DNA of 64,000 nt from Tsuneonella mangrovi (GTDB lineage: Bacteria > Pseudomonadota > Alphaproteobacteria > Sphingomonadales > Sphingomonadaceae), in contig NZ_CP022889.1 of assembly GCF_002269345.1 (NCBI RefSeq), forward strand, positions 2,141,001 to 2,205,000, given 5' to 3'. Below, in pieces: positions 36,682 to 44,388 of the stretch. The translations under genes were made by a program, and so were the position numbers. The notes under the pieces were generated by a model. It was not told where the DNA came from. It made no database searches and saw only the letters and a program-made list of their open reading frames with translations. Within the stretch, counting starts at the first letter, position 1. Each line of letters begins with the position of its first letter.

Positions 36682-37398
36682 ATGGCAGATCCTAAGAACC
36701 TTGGAATCGCAGTTACCCAAGCAAAGCGCCTCAACGACTGCTATTTCCAACTTTCAGCCCTTCTAGAAAAACTCCCCTCAATCGAAGGAGATGAAGCACT
36801 TTGGTATAATCGCCCTTCAATCCACCCTGGCAGTGAACAAGGCCGCGAGTGGGCGCATCGCCTTAACAGTCGGAACGTTGCCGAGTCTCTTATTCGATCC
36901 GCGCTATCGGCTGGAAGCTTGCCGGTATGGGTCCGTCGCAATGATGGTGAATGCCAAGTCGACAAATATGCACTTAAGGAATTGGGCCATCGAACAATAA
37001 GAGCCGGTGCCTATCTCCCCTTCAACGATCATGACAGCGATCTGCGTGACCGCCCACTTTGGATAAAGTGCTCAGACTGGCGATCATTTTTAGCGCAGGT
37101 GTTACAGAGTCGGTACAGCGAAGATCAACTTGTCGATATAATGCGAGTGCCTCTGACAAGCGAGGCCAGCGGCAGTTGCAGTTCGGCAGTCACCTCCACG
37201 GCAAAAGTCGAAAGTGAATGTCGGGACTGGCTGCTTAGTGAATTCGCCGCTGATCCCGACAGGCAGCGCACAAAGGCCGATTTTAAGTCAGCGGCGCTAG
37301 CACGGTTTTCAGGTCGGTTGTCACAGCGTGGCTTTATTCGGGCGTGGGACGCGGTTGCAGGCCAAGCGGGGAGGTCGAAGCCGGGCCGTAAATCATAG
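36682..37398 (+). CDS. Island protein of unknown function
   Basis: A 238-residue soluble protein. ATG at 36682 follows GGGAGGCGG. The N-terminal half is charged and helical, with an aromatic-rich centre (DRPLWIKCSDWRSFLAQVLQ). The C-terminal 60 residues resemble a short DNA-binding or primase-tail helix bundle (CRDWLLSEFAADPDRQRTKADF, split by its acidic turn, then GFIRAWDAVAGQAG). No family is certain. A 16-bp palindrome begins two bases after its stop. Confidence 0.65.
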   Translation: MADPKNLGIAVTQAKRLNDCYFQLSALLEKLPSIEGDEALWYNRPSIHPGSEQGREWAHRLNSRNVAESLIRSALSAGSLPVWVRRNDGECQVDKYALKELGHRTIRAGAYLPFNDHDSDLRDRPLWIKCSDWRSFLAQVLQSRYSEDQLVDIMRVPLTSEASGSCSSAVTSTAKVESECRDWLLSEFAADPDRQRTKADFKSAALARFSGRLSQRGFIRAWDAVAGQAGRSKPGRKS

Positions 37399-37399
37399 C

Positions 37400-37415
37400 G
37401 GCGTATCGATACGCC
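37400..37415. repeat. Perfect 16-bp palindrome
   Basis: GGCGTATCGATACGCC lies between the unknown gene and the AlpA-like gene. It could be an operator for the AlpA-like or another island regulator. Confidence 0.6.
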
Positions 37416-37459
37416 AGTAATTCGTGACGGCTATTGCGGAGCATCCGTCCGTGCAAGTC

Positions 37460-37487
37460 TTGCCTCATTCAATAGCGAACGAGGCAA
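37460..37487 (+). promoter_or_regulatory. Stem that could hide the AlpA-like gene's ribosome site
   Basis: TTGCCTC (37460-37466) can pair with GAGGCAA (37481-37487), which contains the only Shine-Dalgarno-like bases (GAGG) before ATG 37491. Translation may thus be controlled by RNA folding. Confidence 0.4.
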
Positions 37488-37490
37488 CCC

Positions 37491-37679
37491 ATGCAGACCG
37501 ATCAGCTAACCCCTCTCAAACTCGCCTACAGCATCAAGGAAGCCTGTAAGGCGTCCAGTTTGGGGCGCACCACCATCTATTCGCACATTGCGGCGGGCCG
37601 CTTGATCGCACGGCGTATCGGCGGTCGCACTGTCATCCCGGCAGAAAGCCTGCACGCACTTATCTCAGGGGAGGAATGA
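37491..37679 (+). CDS. AlpA/excisionase-type helix-turn-helix protein
   Basis: A 62-residue protein of the HTH_17 type: LAYSIKEACKASSLGRTTIYSHIAAGRL, split at its turn, followed by a wing RIGGRTVIPAESL. Such proteins act as excisionases or as activators of integrase and replication genes in P4-like elements. It begins a run of five genes joined by short gaps or overlaps, which looks like the element's replication and control operon. Confidence 0.85.
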   Translation: MQTDQLTPLKLAYSIKEACKASSLGRTTIYSHIAAGRLIARRIGGRTVIPAESLHALISGEE

Positions 37680-37682
37680 GCC

Positions 37683-37859
37683 ATGCCCCAGATAAGCGAA
37701 ACCCCGCACGGTGGCGGGGCATCGCGCAATCAACTTAGCGGCTGGTTGCAAGATGTTCCTACTCCCCAAACCACAGCAGAGCAACATCTGCCTGCCCTCA
37801 TCGCCAGTCATCTGGGCGGGGGATTCCTTGCCAAATTTGCGACGGGAGATGAGCAGTGA
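37683..37859 (+). CDS. 58-residue coupled island ORF
   Basis: ATG at 37683 lies three bases after the AlpA-like stop. The product (MPQISETPHGGG.., ending KFATGDEQ) has no known domain. Its stop overlaps the GTG of the next gene by 4 bp (GTGA). The tight spacing on both sides supports real translation. Confidence 0.6.
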   Translation: MPQISETPHGGGASRNQLSGWLQDVPTPQTTAEQHLPALIASHLGGGFLAKFATGDEQ

Positions 37860-38146
37860 GCGACCTTGCCTTCCATGTCCGACAGTTCGTGCCAGCTGCC
37901 GAAGGAACCGAACTTGAAAAACGGATCGCGCTGTTGAGCGCACGCGATTATGCCAGCGGGCTCCTTGGGCAGGTGCTCGGCGACCTAGCCTACAATTACG
38001 CTCATGACGCCCACGCAATCGCGGGCACGTTCGTCTTTGCAGATGTGCCACCTCTACGACTGGAGCTTGCGGTAAAGTGCTGCAGGCATCTGGTGATGGC
38101 CGCCTTCCTTGCCGATCACCTCGAAGACGAGGGGACTGGTTCATGA
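37856..38146 (+). CDS. Small helical island protein, unknown function
   Basis: A 96-residue alpha-helical protein. GTG at 37856 overlaps the previous stop, and its own stop overlaps the DUF3631 ATG (ATGA). No family is recognised. Position suggests an accessory factor for the ATPase. Confidence 0.65.
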   Translation: MSDLAFHVRQFVPAAEGTELEKRIALLSARDYASGLLGQVLGDLAYNYAHDAHAIAGTFVFADVPPLRLELAVKCCRHLVMAAFLADHLEDEGTGS

Positions 38147-39408
38147 CTGGTCTCTCCTATTCCCTGCACCCACCGGAGTTGCTGGACGAAGTGCATGGCT
38201 TCTATTGTCGCTTTGTCGCCTTCCCATCGCCTCATGCGGCCGTCGCCTGCACTCTTTGGGTGGCACACACGCATGTAATGGATGCCTGGGAAAGCACGCC
38301 TCGGCTCGCCTTTCTCTCCCCGGAGCCGGGAAGTGGCAAAAGCCGCGCACTGGAGATCACCGAACTCCTCGTCCCGCGTCCCGTCGCGGCGATCAACGTT
38401 ACACCGGCTTACCTATTCAGGAAGGTTGCCGACCCTGAAGGCCGCCCCACGATCCTTCATGACGAGGTGGACACTGTGTTCGGGCCCAAGGTTCGGCGCG
38501 ATGTCGAAGAGACGCGAGGCTTGCTCAATGCAGGTCATCGCAAGGGTGCCGTTACCGGGCGCTGCAGGGTGGTCGGAAAGACTGTCGAAACCGAAGAGAT
38601 CGAGGCCTATTGCGCCGTCGCTCTCGCTGGGCTTGGAGACCTTCCCGATACCGTCGCAAGCCGGGCAGTGATTATCCCCATGCGGCGTCGCGCACCCGAC
38701 GAGCGGGTCGAATCTTTCCGACGCAGAGACCATGGCTCAGCTGGTCAGACGTTGGGTCAACGGCTGACGGAATGGACCTCGAAAATCGCGGAACAGCTTG
38801 CCCGCGCCAGACCATTGATGCCTGAGGGCGTCGAAGACCGGGCAGCCGACGTATGGGAGCCATTGATTGCGATTGCCGATGCAGCTGGCGGAGAGTGGCC
38901 AAGGCTGGCGCGTGATGCGGCATCATATTTCGTGGCGGAGGCCAGGGAAACTCCAGCCACGTTGGGTGTGCGGCTGCTGAGTGACATACGGGCCGCATTT
39001 GGCGAGTCAGAGCAAATGACCACATCCGACTTGCTCTACGTTCTGAATGATCTCGAAGAGGCCCCTTGGGGCGACCTGCGCGGAAAGCCGGTCGACAGCC
39101 GCAGGCTCGCTCGAATGCTCAAACCCTACGGCGCCAGTCCGCGCGACATCCGAACCGAGCGCAGTGTTGCCAAAGGATACAAGCGAGAAGACTTGTGGGA
39201 TGCCTGGAAGCGCTATCTCTCTCCGCTCACCCCAGAAGGCGCGACAAGCGCTACATCCGCGACGAATGGGCCACAAATGCACCCTGAACGCTCAAATGTA
39301 GCGGCTGTCGCGGATGTAGCGGACTTTGGGCGGAGCAGAGTGAATGTCTGCTGCGAGCGCACACACGAAGGCCTAGCTCCGTTTCCACTGCCGGAGGAGG
39401 CCAGATGA
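38143..39408 (+). CDS. DUF3631-domain ATPase, putative element replication protein
   Basis: A 421-residue protein. A P-loop-like PEPGSGKSRALEI is at about residues 61-73, followed by ILHDEVDTVFG, a Walker B-like segment. The DUF3631 domain occupies about 180-370 (VASRAVIIPMRRRAPDE, WEPLIAIADAAGGEWP, SDIRAAFGE, SRRLARMLKPYG). In other mobile elements this domain joins a primase or helicase. No primase domain is visible here, so the protein is either helicase-only or relies on another gene. Confidence 0.85.
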   Translation: MTGLSYSLHPPELLDEVHGFYCRFVAFPSPHAAVACTLWVAHTHVMDAWESTPRLAFLSPEPGSGKSRALEITELLVPRPVAAINVTPAYLFRKVADPEGRPTILHDEVDTVFGPKVRRDVEETRGLLNAGHRKGAVTGRCRVVGKTVETEEIEAYCAVALAGLGDLPDTVASRAVIIPMRRRAPDERVESFRRRDHGSAGQTLGQRLTEWTSKIAEQLARARPLMPEGVEDRAADVWEPLIAIADAAGGEWPRLARDAASYFVAEARETPATLGVRLLSDIRAAFGESEQMTTSDLLYVLNDLEEAPWGDLRGKPVDSRRLARMLKPYGASPRDIRTERSVAKGYKREDLWDAWKRYLSPLTPEGATSATSATNGPQMHPERSNVAAVADVADFGRSRVNVCCERTHEGLAPFPLPEEAR

Positions 39409-40076
39409 GCAAGTCACGCAAGAAAGAGGGTGGTGACAATACTCTCAAGGTGACTGAGGTAACGGGTGAAGATCGTGAGAAGATACTGGCAAGGCTCGCG
39501 CTCAACCCCGGGGTCCGACACGCATCCATTGCTTCATCGTTTGCCTCACCGATTTTCGGTAAGGTGCATGAGCCATCGATCATGCATGACACCGATGTAC
39601 TAATGGACGCGATGGCCCAAGCCATAAAAGGCGACAAGGCCTTCGCCAGCGAATTGCTAGCGGCTCAGGCATTGGCACTCGATTCCATTTTCACGGAACT
39701 GGCGCGAAGGTCGGGCGCGAACTTGGGTGAGTATATCGATGCCGCTGACCGCTACATGCGGCTGGCGCTCAAGGCTCAGACGAACTGTCGTGCGACCTTG
39801 GAGGCACTCGCTAAGCTGCACCAGCCGCGGGAGCAGACCGTCAAGCATGTTCACGTCAACGAAGGCGGGCAAGCCGTCGTCGCGGATCATATCCACCAAC
39901 ACCAGGGGGATGGGAAAAATGAAAAAACAGGCGAACAATCCCATGCAACCGGAACGGCTGGCAGCGGCTCCCCGATGCTTGGCCAGGACTCGGAAGGGGT
40001 CGGAGTGCCAGTCGCCAGCCGTGAAGGGCCGGAAGCGTTGCAGGATGCACGGCGGGACGAATCCCGGCGCGCCTAA
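39405..40076 (+). CDS. Island protein of unknown function, terminase-small-subunit-like region doubtful
   Basis: A 223-residue protein. The start overlaps the DUF3631 stop (ATGA). A central helical region (SELLAAQALALDSIFTELARRSGANLGEYIDAADRYMRLALKAQ, given here as one helix pair) is followed by a His-rich polar tail (VKHVHVNEGGQ, HIHQHQG). I do not recognise a family with confidence. Similar proteins precede HGG-motif ORFs in sphingomonad elements. The tail overlaps the next gene in another frame. Confidence 0.65.
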   Translation: MSKSRKKEGGDNTLKVTEVTGEDREKILARLALNPGVRHASIASSFASPIFGKVHEPSIMHDTDVLMDAMAQAIKGDKAFASELLAAQALALDSIFTELARRSGANLGEYIDAADRYMRLALKAQTNCRATLEALAKLHQPREQTVKHVHVNEGGQAVVADHIHQHQGDGKNEKTGEQSHATGTAGSGSPMLGQDSEGVGVPVASREGPEALQDARRDESRRA

Positions 40077-40170
40077 GGGCAATCGTAACGCTTGGAAGCA
40101 TGGTGCGAGTTCTAGCGCTGCCGAAGCTGCGGCCCGCTATTTGAAGGAGCTCGCTCGCCTTGTCCGGTAA
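39919..40170 (+). CDS. HGG-GNxNA-KHG motif small protein
   Basis: An 83-residue basic protein. A CxxR-type start (CLARTRKGSECQSPAVKGRKRCRMHGG, with spaced cysteines that could bind zinc) runs into HGGTNPGAPKGNRNAWKHG. That motif recurs beside terminase and resolvase genes in phages and islands. ATG at 39919 is chosen with GGGGGA nine bases upstream. It lies in the +1 frame over the tail of the previous gene. It is the last gene before attR. Confidence 0.65.
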   Translation: MKKQANNPMQPERLAAAPRCLARTRKGSECQSPAVKGRKRCRMHGGTNPGAPKGNRNAWKHGASSSAAEAAARYLKELARLVR

Positions 40171-40279
40171 GTGGATTTACGCCTAGCTCTGTTGAGGTGC
40201 GCAAGCGGCTCACTTTTAGGGGAGCGTTTTTGGGAACATGACGCATTTCTTGACAAAATATCAATTAAATCAAGGAAAT

Positions 40280-40294
40280 GTGGCGGAGACGGAG
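40280..40294 (+). repeat. attR: right 15-bp copy within tRNA-Ser
   Basis: Identical to 23072-23086. It comprises the tRNA 3' CCA end plus the acceptor-stem strand. Confidence 0.85.
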
Positions 40295-40372
40295 GGATTC
40301 GAACCCTCGATACCCCGATAGAGGTATGGCTCCTTAGCAGGGAGCTGGTTTCAGCCACTCACCCACGTCTCC
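40281..40372 (-). tRNA. tRNA-Ser (anticodon GCT)
   Basis: The minus strand from 40372 reads a GGAGACG acceptor strand, a D-arm, anticodon stem CTCC/GGAG with loop CTGCTAA (anticodon GCT, plus-strand 40336-40338), a long variable arm, a T-arm with GGTTCGAATCC, then CGTCTCC-G-CCA. The long variable arm and anticodon fit serine AGC/AGU. CCA is encoded. Its 3' end is the insertion site of the neighbouring element, and the gene remains complete. Confidence 0.95.
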
Positions 40373-40581
40373 GGATCGCGGCTTGCGAGCGGCGGCCTAT
40401 AGCGAGGGGCGCAATGGGCGGCAAGGGGCGCGAAGCACTCAATTTTCGCTCCATCGACAAGGGGAAGGACGGACTCGGTTCACCGCAAATCGGATTCGCT
40501 TCGTCGCCGGTTCATTGCCGCTTCAGCCGCCAGGGACTCTCTTGCGCACCGGACGTATTCGCGAGGGACGAAAGGGGCGCC

Positions 40582-41412
40582 ATGACCCGGACTTTGAACG
40601 CACTCAATCGCGCACTGGTCGCCTTTGCCGCCGCCGCGACAATGATCGCCACGCCGGTGCTGGCGCAAGCGATCCAGTCGGTCGATCCCAACACGACGGT
40701 CGATTCCGATCTCGAGAAGCCGGGCGAACCGGCTCCTTACGCGAGCCCCACTTCGACCCCCACGCCAGCTGCCACGCAGGCGCAGGCGGCGACTGCGGCA
40801 CCGACCGACACACCGAGCGACAATAGCCAGGTCGCCCCGGAGTGGGCCAACCCGGCGGTCACGTCCAGCAATCCCTCGACCGCGGCAAGCCAGGCGGTCG
40901 ACAAGCCCGCTGCCGCTGCCGCGCAAGGCGACACCTACAAGGAGGACGACCTGATCGGTGCCGCGCAGGGCGTGTTCGGCAAGGGCGCCGAAGGTTTGGC
41001 GAAGATGATCAAGAACATCCTCGCCAAACAGGGCGAGCCCAACGCCTATATCGTCGGCCGCGAAGCGGGCGCGGCGCTCGGTATCGGGCTGCGTTATGGT
41101 TCGGGCACGCTTTATCACAAGATCGAGGGCAAGATGCCGGTCTACTGGACCGGCCCGTCGATCGGGTTCGATGCGGGGGCGAACGCGGGCAGTACTTTCG
41201 TGCTGGTCTACAACCTCTACGACACGGCGGATCTCTACAAGCGCTTCCCGGCGGCCGAAGGGCAGGCCTATGTCGTCGGCGGGCTGACCGCGTCGTACAT
41301 GCGGCGCGGCGATGTCGTGATCATCCCGATCCGTATGGGCGCGGGGCTGCGGCTGGGGGTCAATGCGGGCTACATGAAGTTCTCGCACAAGCAGCGCTGG
41401 TTGCCGTTCTAG
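40582..41412 (+). CDS. eipA: EipA-family (DUF1134) envelope-integrity protein
   Basis: A 276-residue protein. A signal peptide ends in TPVLAQ. A long Ala/Pro/Thr-rich linker (about 30-115) precedes the DUF1134 domain: KGAEGLAKMIKNIL, IVGREAGAALGIGLRYGSG, VYNLYDTADLYKRFP, YVVGGLTASYMRRGDVVIIPIR and LGVNAGYMKFSHKQRWLPF. EipA of Brucella is a periplasmic protein needed for cell-envelope integrity. The linker is longer than in Brucella. The ATG follows AAGGGGCG. Confidence 0.88.
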   Translation: MTRTLNALNRALVAFAAAATMIATPVLAQAIQSVDPNTTVDSDLEKPGEPAPYASPTSTPTPAATQAQAATAAPTDTPSDNSQVAPEWANPAVTSSNPSTAASQAVDKPAAAAAQGDTYKEDDLIGAAQGVFGKGAEGLAKMIKNILAKQGEPNAYIVGREAGAALGIGLRYGSGTLYHKIEGKMPVYWTGPSIGFDAGANAGSTFVLVYNLYDTADLYKRFPAAEGQAYVVGGLTASYMRRGDVVIIPIRMGAGLRLGVNAGYMKFSHKQRWLPF

Positions 41413-41503
41413 GTTCGGCCCAAGAAAAAGTGCACGCCTGAGGCACCAACCGCGCGGGTTTGCGGTTGCGACCAGCTTTGCAAGGAGTATGGGGGCGAAC
41501 GTC

Positions 41504-42682
41504 ATGCTAGACCGCCTCCAAGCCCAATCGCCCGACGCGTTGCTCGCGTTGATCAAGCTCCACGCTGCCGACCCGCGGCCCGACAAGATCGACCTCGGCG
41601 TCGGCGTCTATCGCACGGGGCAGGGCGACACGCCGGTATTCGGCGCGATCAAGGCGGCGGAACGCAAGCTCGTCGAAGAACAGGATTCGAAATCGTATCT
41701 CGGTCCCGAAGGCGACATGGGTTTCGTTGAAGCGCTGATGCCCTACATCTTCGGCGCTGCGGACCCTTCGCTGGGTGGCCGCGTACAGGGCATGCAGACC
41801 CCCGGTGGAACCGGCGCAGTGCGGCTGGCGGTTGCGCTGGCCAAGGCGGCGGGCGTCGAGCAGGTCCACATGGGCACGCCGAGCTGGCCGAACCACGCGC
41901 AGATCCTTGCGGACCTGCCGCTTGCGATGGCCGCGTTCGACCACGCCAACGATGACGGCACGGCCAACCTCGATGCCGCGCTTGCTGCGATCGCGGGCGC
42001 GCAGGATGGCGACGCGATCCTGCTTCACGGGTGCTGCCACAACCCGACCGGGATCGACTACACGCCCCAGCAGTGGGACGCGATCGCGGCGGCGCTGGCT
42101 TCCAGCAGGGCGCTGCCGATAGTCGACCTTGCCTACCACGGCCTCGGCCACGGGATGGAGGAAGACGTCTACGGCCTGCGTGCAGTGTTGGCTGCCGTAC
42201 CCGAGGCGCTTGTGGCCTATAGCTGCGACAAGAACTTCGGGCTCTACCGCGACCGCGTCGGCGCGTTCTTCGTGGTTGCCAGCGAAGGCAGCCAGCTCCC
42301 CGCGATAATGTCGAACGCCAACGCGCTCGCGCGTGCCAACTGGTCGATGCCGCCCGACCACGGCGGCGCAGCAGCACGGCTGGTGCTCTCCGACCCGAAA
42401 CTGACCGCGCAATGGCAGGACGAGCTCGACACGATGCGCCAGCGGATGCGCCAGGTCCGCCAACGGCTGGCAGAAGCGGGCAGTGCCGGCTCGGTCGATC
42501 TCACGCCGCTCGGCATCCAAAACGGGCTGTTCTCGATCCTGCCGCTGAGCAAGGAGCAGATCGGCAAGCTGCGCGAGGATCACGGGATCTACATGGCCGG
42601 TTCCGGCCGGATCAATGTGGCAGGGCTGACGATGGGCAATATTGACAAGTTCATCGCGGCCGTGGCCGACGTCTCCGCCTGA
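41504..42682 (+). CDS. Aromatic/aspartate aminotransferase (class I, PLP)
   Basis: A 392-residue enzyme that moves amino groups between aromatic or acidic amino acids and 2-oxoacids. It has the gamma-family AspC/TyrB features LGVGVYRTGQGDTPVF, PGGTGAVRLA, HGCCHNPTG (Asn180), the PLP lysine Lys243 in YSCDKNFGLYRDRVG, and the substrate arginine in GSGRINVAGL. ATG at 41504 is preferred because the earlier ATG 41489 leaves only one base after AAGGAG. Whether it prefers aromatic or acidic substrates is not decided. Confidence 0.92.
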   Translation: MLDRLQAQSPDALLALIKLHAADPRPDKIDLGVGVYRTGQGDTPVFGAIKAAERKLVEEQDSKSYLGPEGDMGFVEALMPYIFGAADPSLGGRVQGMQTPGGTGAVRLAVALAKAAGVEQVHMGTPSWPNHAQILADLPLAMAAFDHANDDGTANLDAALAAIAGAQDGDAILLHGCCHNPTGIDYTPQQWDAIAAALASSRALPIVDLAYHGLGHGMEEDVYGLRAVLAAVPEALVAYSCDKNFGLYRDRVGAFFVVASEGSQLPAIMSNANALARANWSMPPDHGGAAARLVLSDPKLTAQWQDELDTMRQRMRQVRQRLAEAGSAGSVDLTPLGIQNGLFSILPLSKEQIGKLREDHGIYMAGSGRINVAGLTMGNIDKFIAAVADVSA

Positions 42683-43023
42683 TCGGCCGCCTACGTCCAT
42701 CGCCGGGTGGAACGCTCTCCACCACTTTGATTGGTGTGACTTTCGCTGCGCTTGCCGAGGGTGAGCAGGCCATTCTGCACCGGATCGATGTGGCTTTCGG
42801 AAATTGCGAAAGCCACAGATCGAATAGTCCGGTTCCGAAGATCGCGCGGTCGGGTTCGGCATCGCCCACTGTAAGACAGAATTCGTCGCTGTAGGAAAGA
42901 CGATGGGCCCGCCGGATCGGGCCTGCGTTTTCGCGCCGGAGAGGCGTGCCTTGCCAATCGCTGTTGCCCGAGCGCCGTGCACCGTGCGAAAGTGGCGTGC
43001 AATCAGCAGGAGAGGGGCAAACC
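42683..43023. other. 341-bp intergenic region with one strong inverted repeat
   Basis: No gene is supported. A perfect 11-bp stem, TGTGGCTTTCG and CGAAAGCCACA (42789-42817), encloses seven bases. It lacks a T tract, so it may terminate weakly, bind protein, or be part of a small RNA. Confidence 0.5.
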
Positions 43024-43908
43024 ATGAAACATGCCATCCGCACGGGCATCGCACTCATCGCGATCTGCAGCGCATCCGCCGTCGCTCAGGCGCAGCCACC
43101 CGAGGGCATTCCCGCCGCGATCTACACCGACCCTCCGCACGATGCAGCGCATCCGGCACGGCTGGAGGTGCTGCATATCCCGAGCGGGGTCGAGACGATC
43201 TACGGCCTTGCCTACCTCGCGGTGGGCGCGGGAACCCACCCCACGGTGGTGCTGTGCCACGGATGGCCGGGGAACGAGAAAAACCTCGATCTGGCCCAAG
43301 CGATGCGGCGCGACGGGTGGAACGTGGTGACGTTCAACTATCGCGGCAGCTGGGGTAGCCCGGGGACGTTTTCTTTCGCGCAGAACCCGGAAGATGCCAA
43401 GGCCGTGCTCGCCTATCTACGCGATCCGGAGAATGCGGCAAAGCTCGGCATCGACACCTCGAAGATGGTCCTGATGGGTCACAGCATGGGCGGTTGGGTG
43501 ACCGCCGAGGTCGCCAGCGAAGACACGCAGCTCGCTGGCGCAGTGCTGATTTCGGCGGCCAACATGGGGCTGGCGGGAAAGCTGCCTTATCGCGAACTCT
43601 ATGCCGTTTCGGCGGGCAATGCGGAGACCCTGTCCGGGGCAACCGCCCAGAGCATGTCCGACGAACTCAAGGCGCATAGCGACGACTACGACCTGATGAA
43701 CAAGGTGGACGGCCTGACGCGGGCGCCGCTGCTGGTGCTGACCGCCGACGACGGGCTGGCGGCCAGCGCCGATGCGCTCGTTGCGGCGATTCGCAAGGCC
43801 GGCGGGACGCAAGTGACGGTGAGCCATGCGGCCACCGACCATAGCTGGTCGGATCACCGGATCGATCTCGAAAGCCGGATCATCAACTGGCTCGACGCGC
43901 TGAAGTAG
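43024..43908 (+). CDS. Exported alpha/beta hydrolase
   Basis: A 294-residue protein. A signal peptide ends in AVAQAQ. It has the alpha/beta-hydrolase oxyanion segment CHGWPGNEKN, nucleophile elbow GHSMGG, acid in LTADDG and catalytic His in TDHSWSDHR. It is related to the prolyl-oligopeptidase-like or dienelactone-hydrolase-like group; the substrate is unknown. AGGAGAGGGG precedes the ATG. It converges with the RES-like gene. Confidence 0.85.
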   Translation: MKHAIRTGIALIAICSASAVAQAQPPEGIPAAIYTDPPHDAAHPARLEVLHIPSGVETIYGLAYLAVGAGTHPTVVLCHGWPGNEKNLDLAQAMRRDGWNVVTFNYRGSWGSPGTFSFAQNPEDAKAVLAYLRDPENAAKLGIDTSKMVLMGHSMGGWVTAEVASEDTQLAGAVLISAANMGLAGKLPYRELYAVSAGNAETLSGATAQSMSDELKAHSDDYDLMNKVDGLTRAPLLVLTADDGLAASADALVAAIRKAGGTQVTVSHAATDHSWSDHRIDLESRIINWLDALK

Positions 43909-43924
43909 CCCGCGCGCGCCGTTC

Positions 43925-44386
43925 CTATAGCGCGACGAACGGCTCGCCAGCGCCTGTTTTGCTGAGCAGTCCAGGCTCGAACGCCACCACGTGCGACAGC
44001 TCCGGGCGCGAACGCGAGGAGTAGAGCATCGCTTGCGCACCTGCCTGACGGGCCGCGTCGGAAAACACCCAGGTCGGCGAAGGCAATCCGCTCTCGCGAA
44101 TGTCCTGCCAGACGATCGAGGCTTCGGGCGTGCCGCGAATATCGGCGACCCTGTCCGCTTCGAGCCGCATCGGCACGAGCACCCTCGAAACGCCGTCGCC
44201 GAGGTATCGCCTGATCGCCACGCCTGCGCCTTCCGCACTCAGCGAAGCGTAGATCGCGAACTCGCCATCATGGTGGAACCGGCCCTCGGGCGATGTCACG
44301 GGTATTTCGGGAGTCGCGGCGTAGTGAACGGAGATCAGTCGCCAGACCGGGCCCGAGAATGACGATAGCTGGTTCAACGGCTGCAA
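43925..44386 (-). CDS. RES-domain-like protein coupled to ribE
   Basis: A 153-residue protein. It has VWRLISVHYAATPE, EGRFHHDGEFAIYASLSAEGA and a C-terminal AQAMLYSSRSRPE. These match the order of RES-domain proteins, many of which are NAD-degrading toxins or ADP-ribosyl-type enzymes. No ATG exists. TTG at 44386 lies two bases after the ribE stop, so translation probably depends on ribE. No Xre-type antitoxin gene is adjacent, so a toxin role is doubtful. Confidence 0.6.
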   Translation of the reverse strand: MQPLNQLSSFSGPVWRLISVHYAATPEIPVTSPEGRFHHDGEFAIYASLSAEGAGVAIRRYLGDGVSRVLVPMRLEADRVADIRGTPEASIVWQDIRESGLPSPTWVFSDAARQAGAQAMLYSSRSRPELSHVVAFEPGLLSKTGAGEPFVAL

Positions 44387-44388
44387 GG

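Larger units (their letters stand above)
23072..40294. mobile_element. 17.2-kb integrative element in tRNA-Ser(GCT)
   Basis: The element is bounded by the 15-bp direct repeat. A tyrosine integrase lies 0.65 kb from the left end. AlpA-like, DUF3631, HGG-motif and several small coupled ORFs lie at the right end. Intervening genes vary in base composition (the AraC, LOV-HTH and Rap1a-like genes are clearly more AT-rich than the flanks). No phage structural, conjugation or transposase gene is visible, so it may be a satellite-like or mobilised island. The right repeat leaves tRNA-Ser intact. Confidence 0.82.

Noticed and set aside
36324..36734. 136-residue minus-strand ORF
   Set aside because: It overlaps the 3' end of the Rap1a-like gene and the start of the next gene and lacks a ribosome site.
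41507..43054. 515-residue minus-strand frame over the aminotransferase
   Set aside because: It is antisense to a gene with a complete catalytic set. Its translation is Arg/His/Ala-rich without domains, typical of GC-rich shadows.
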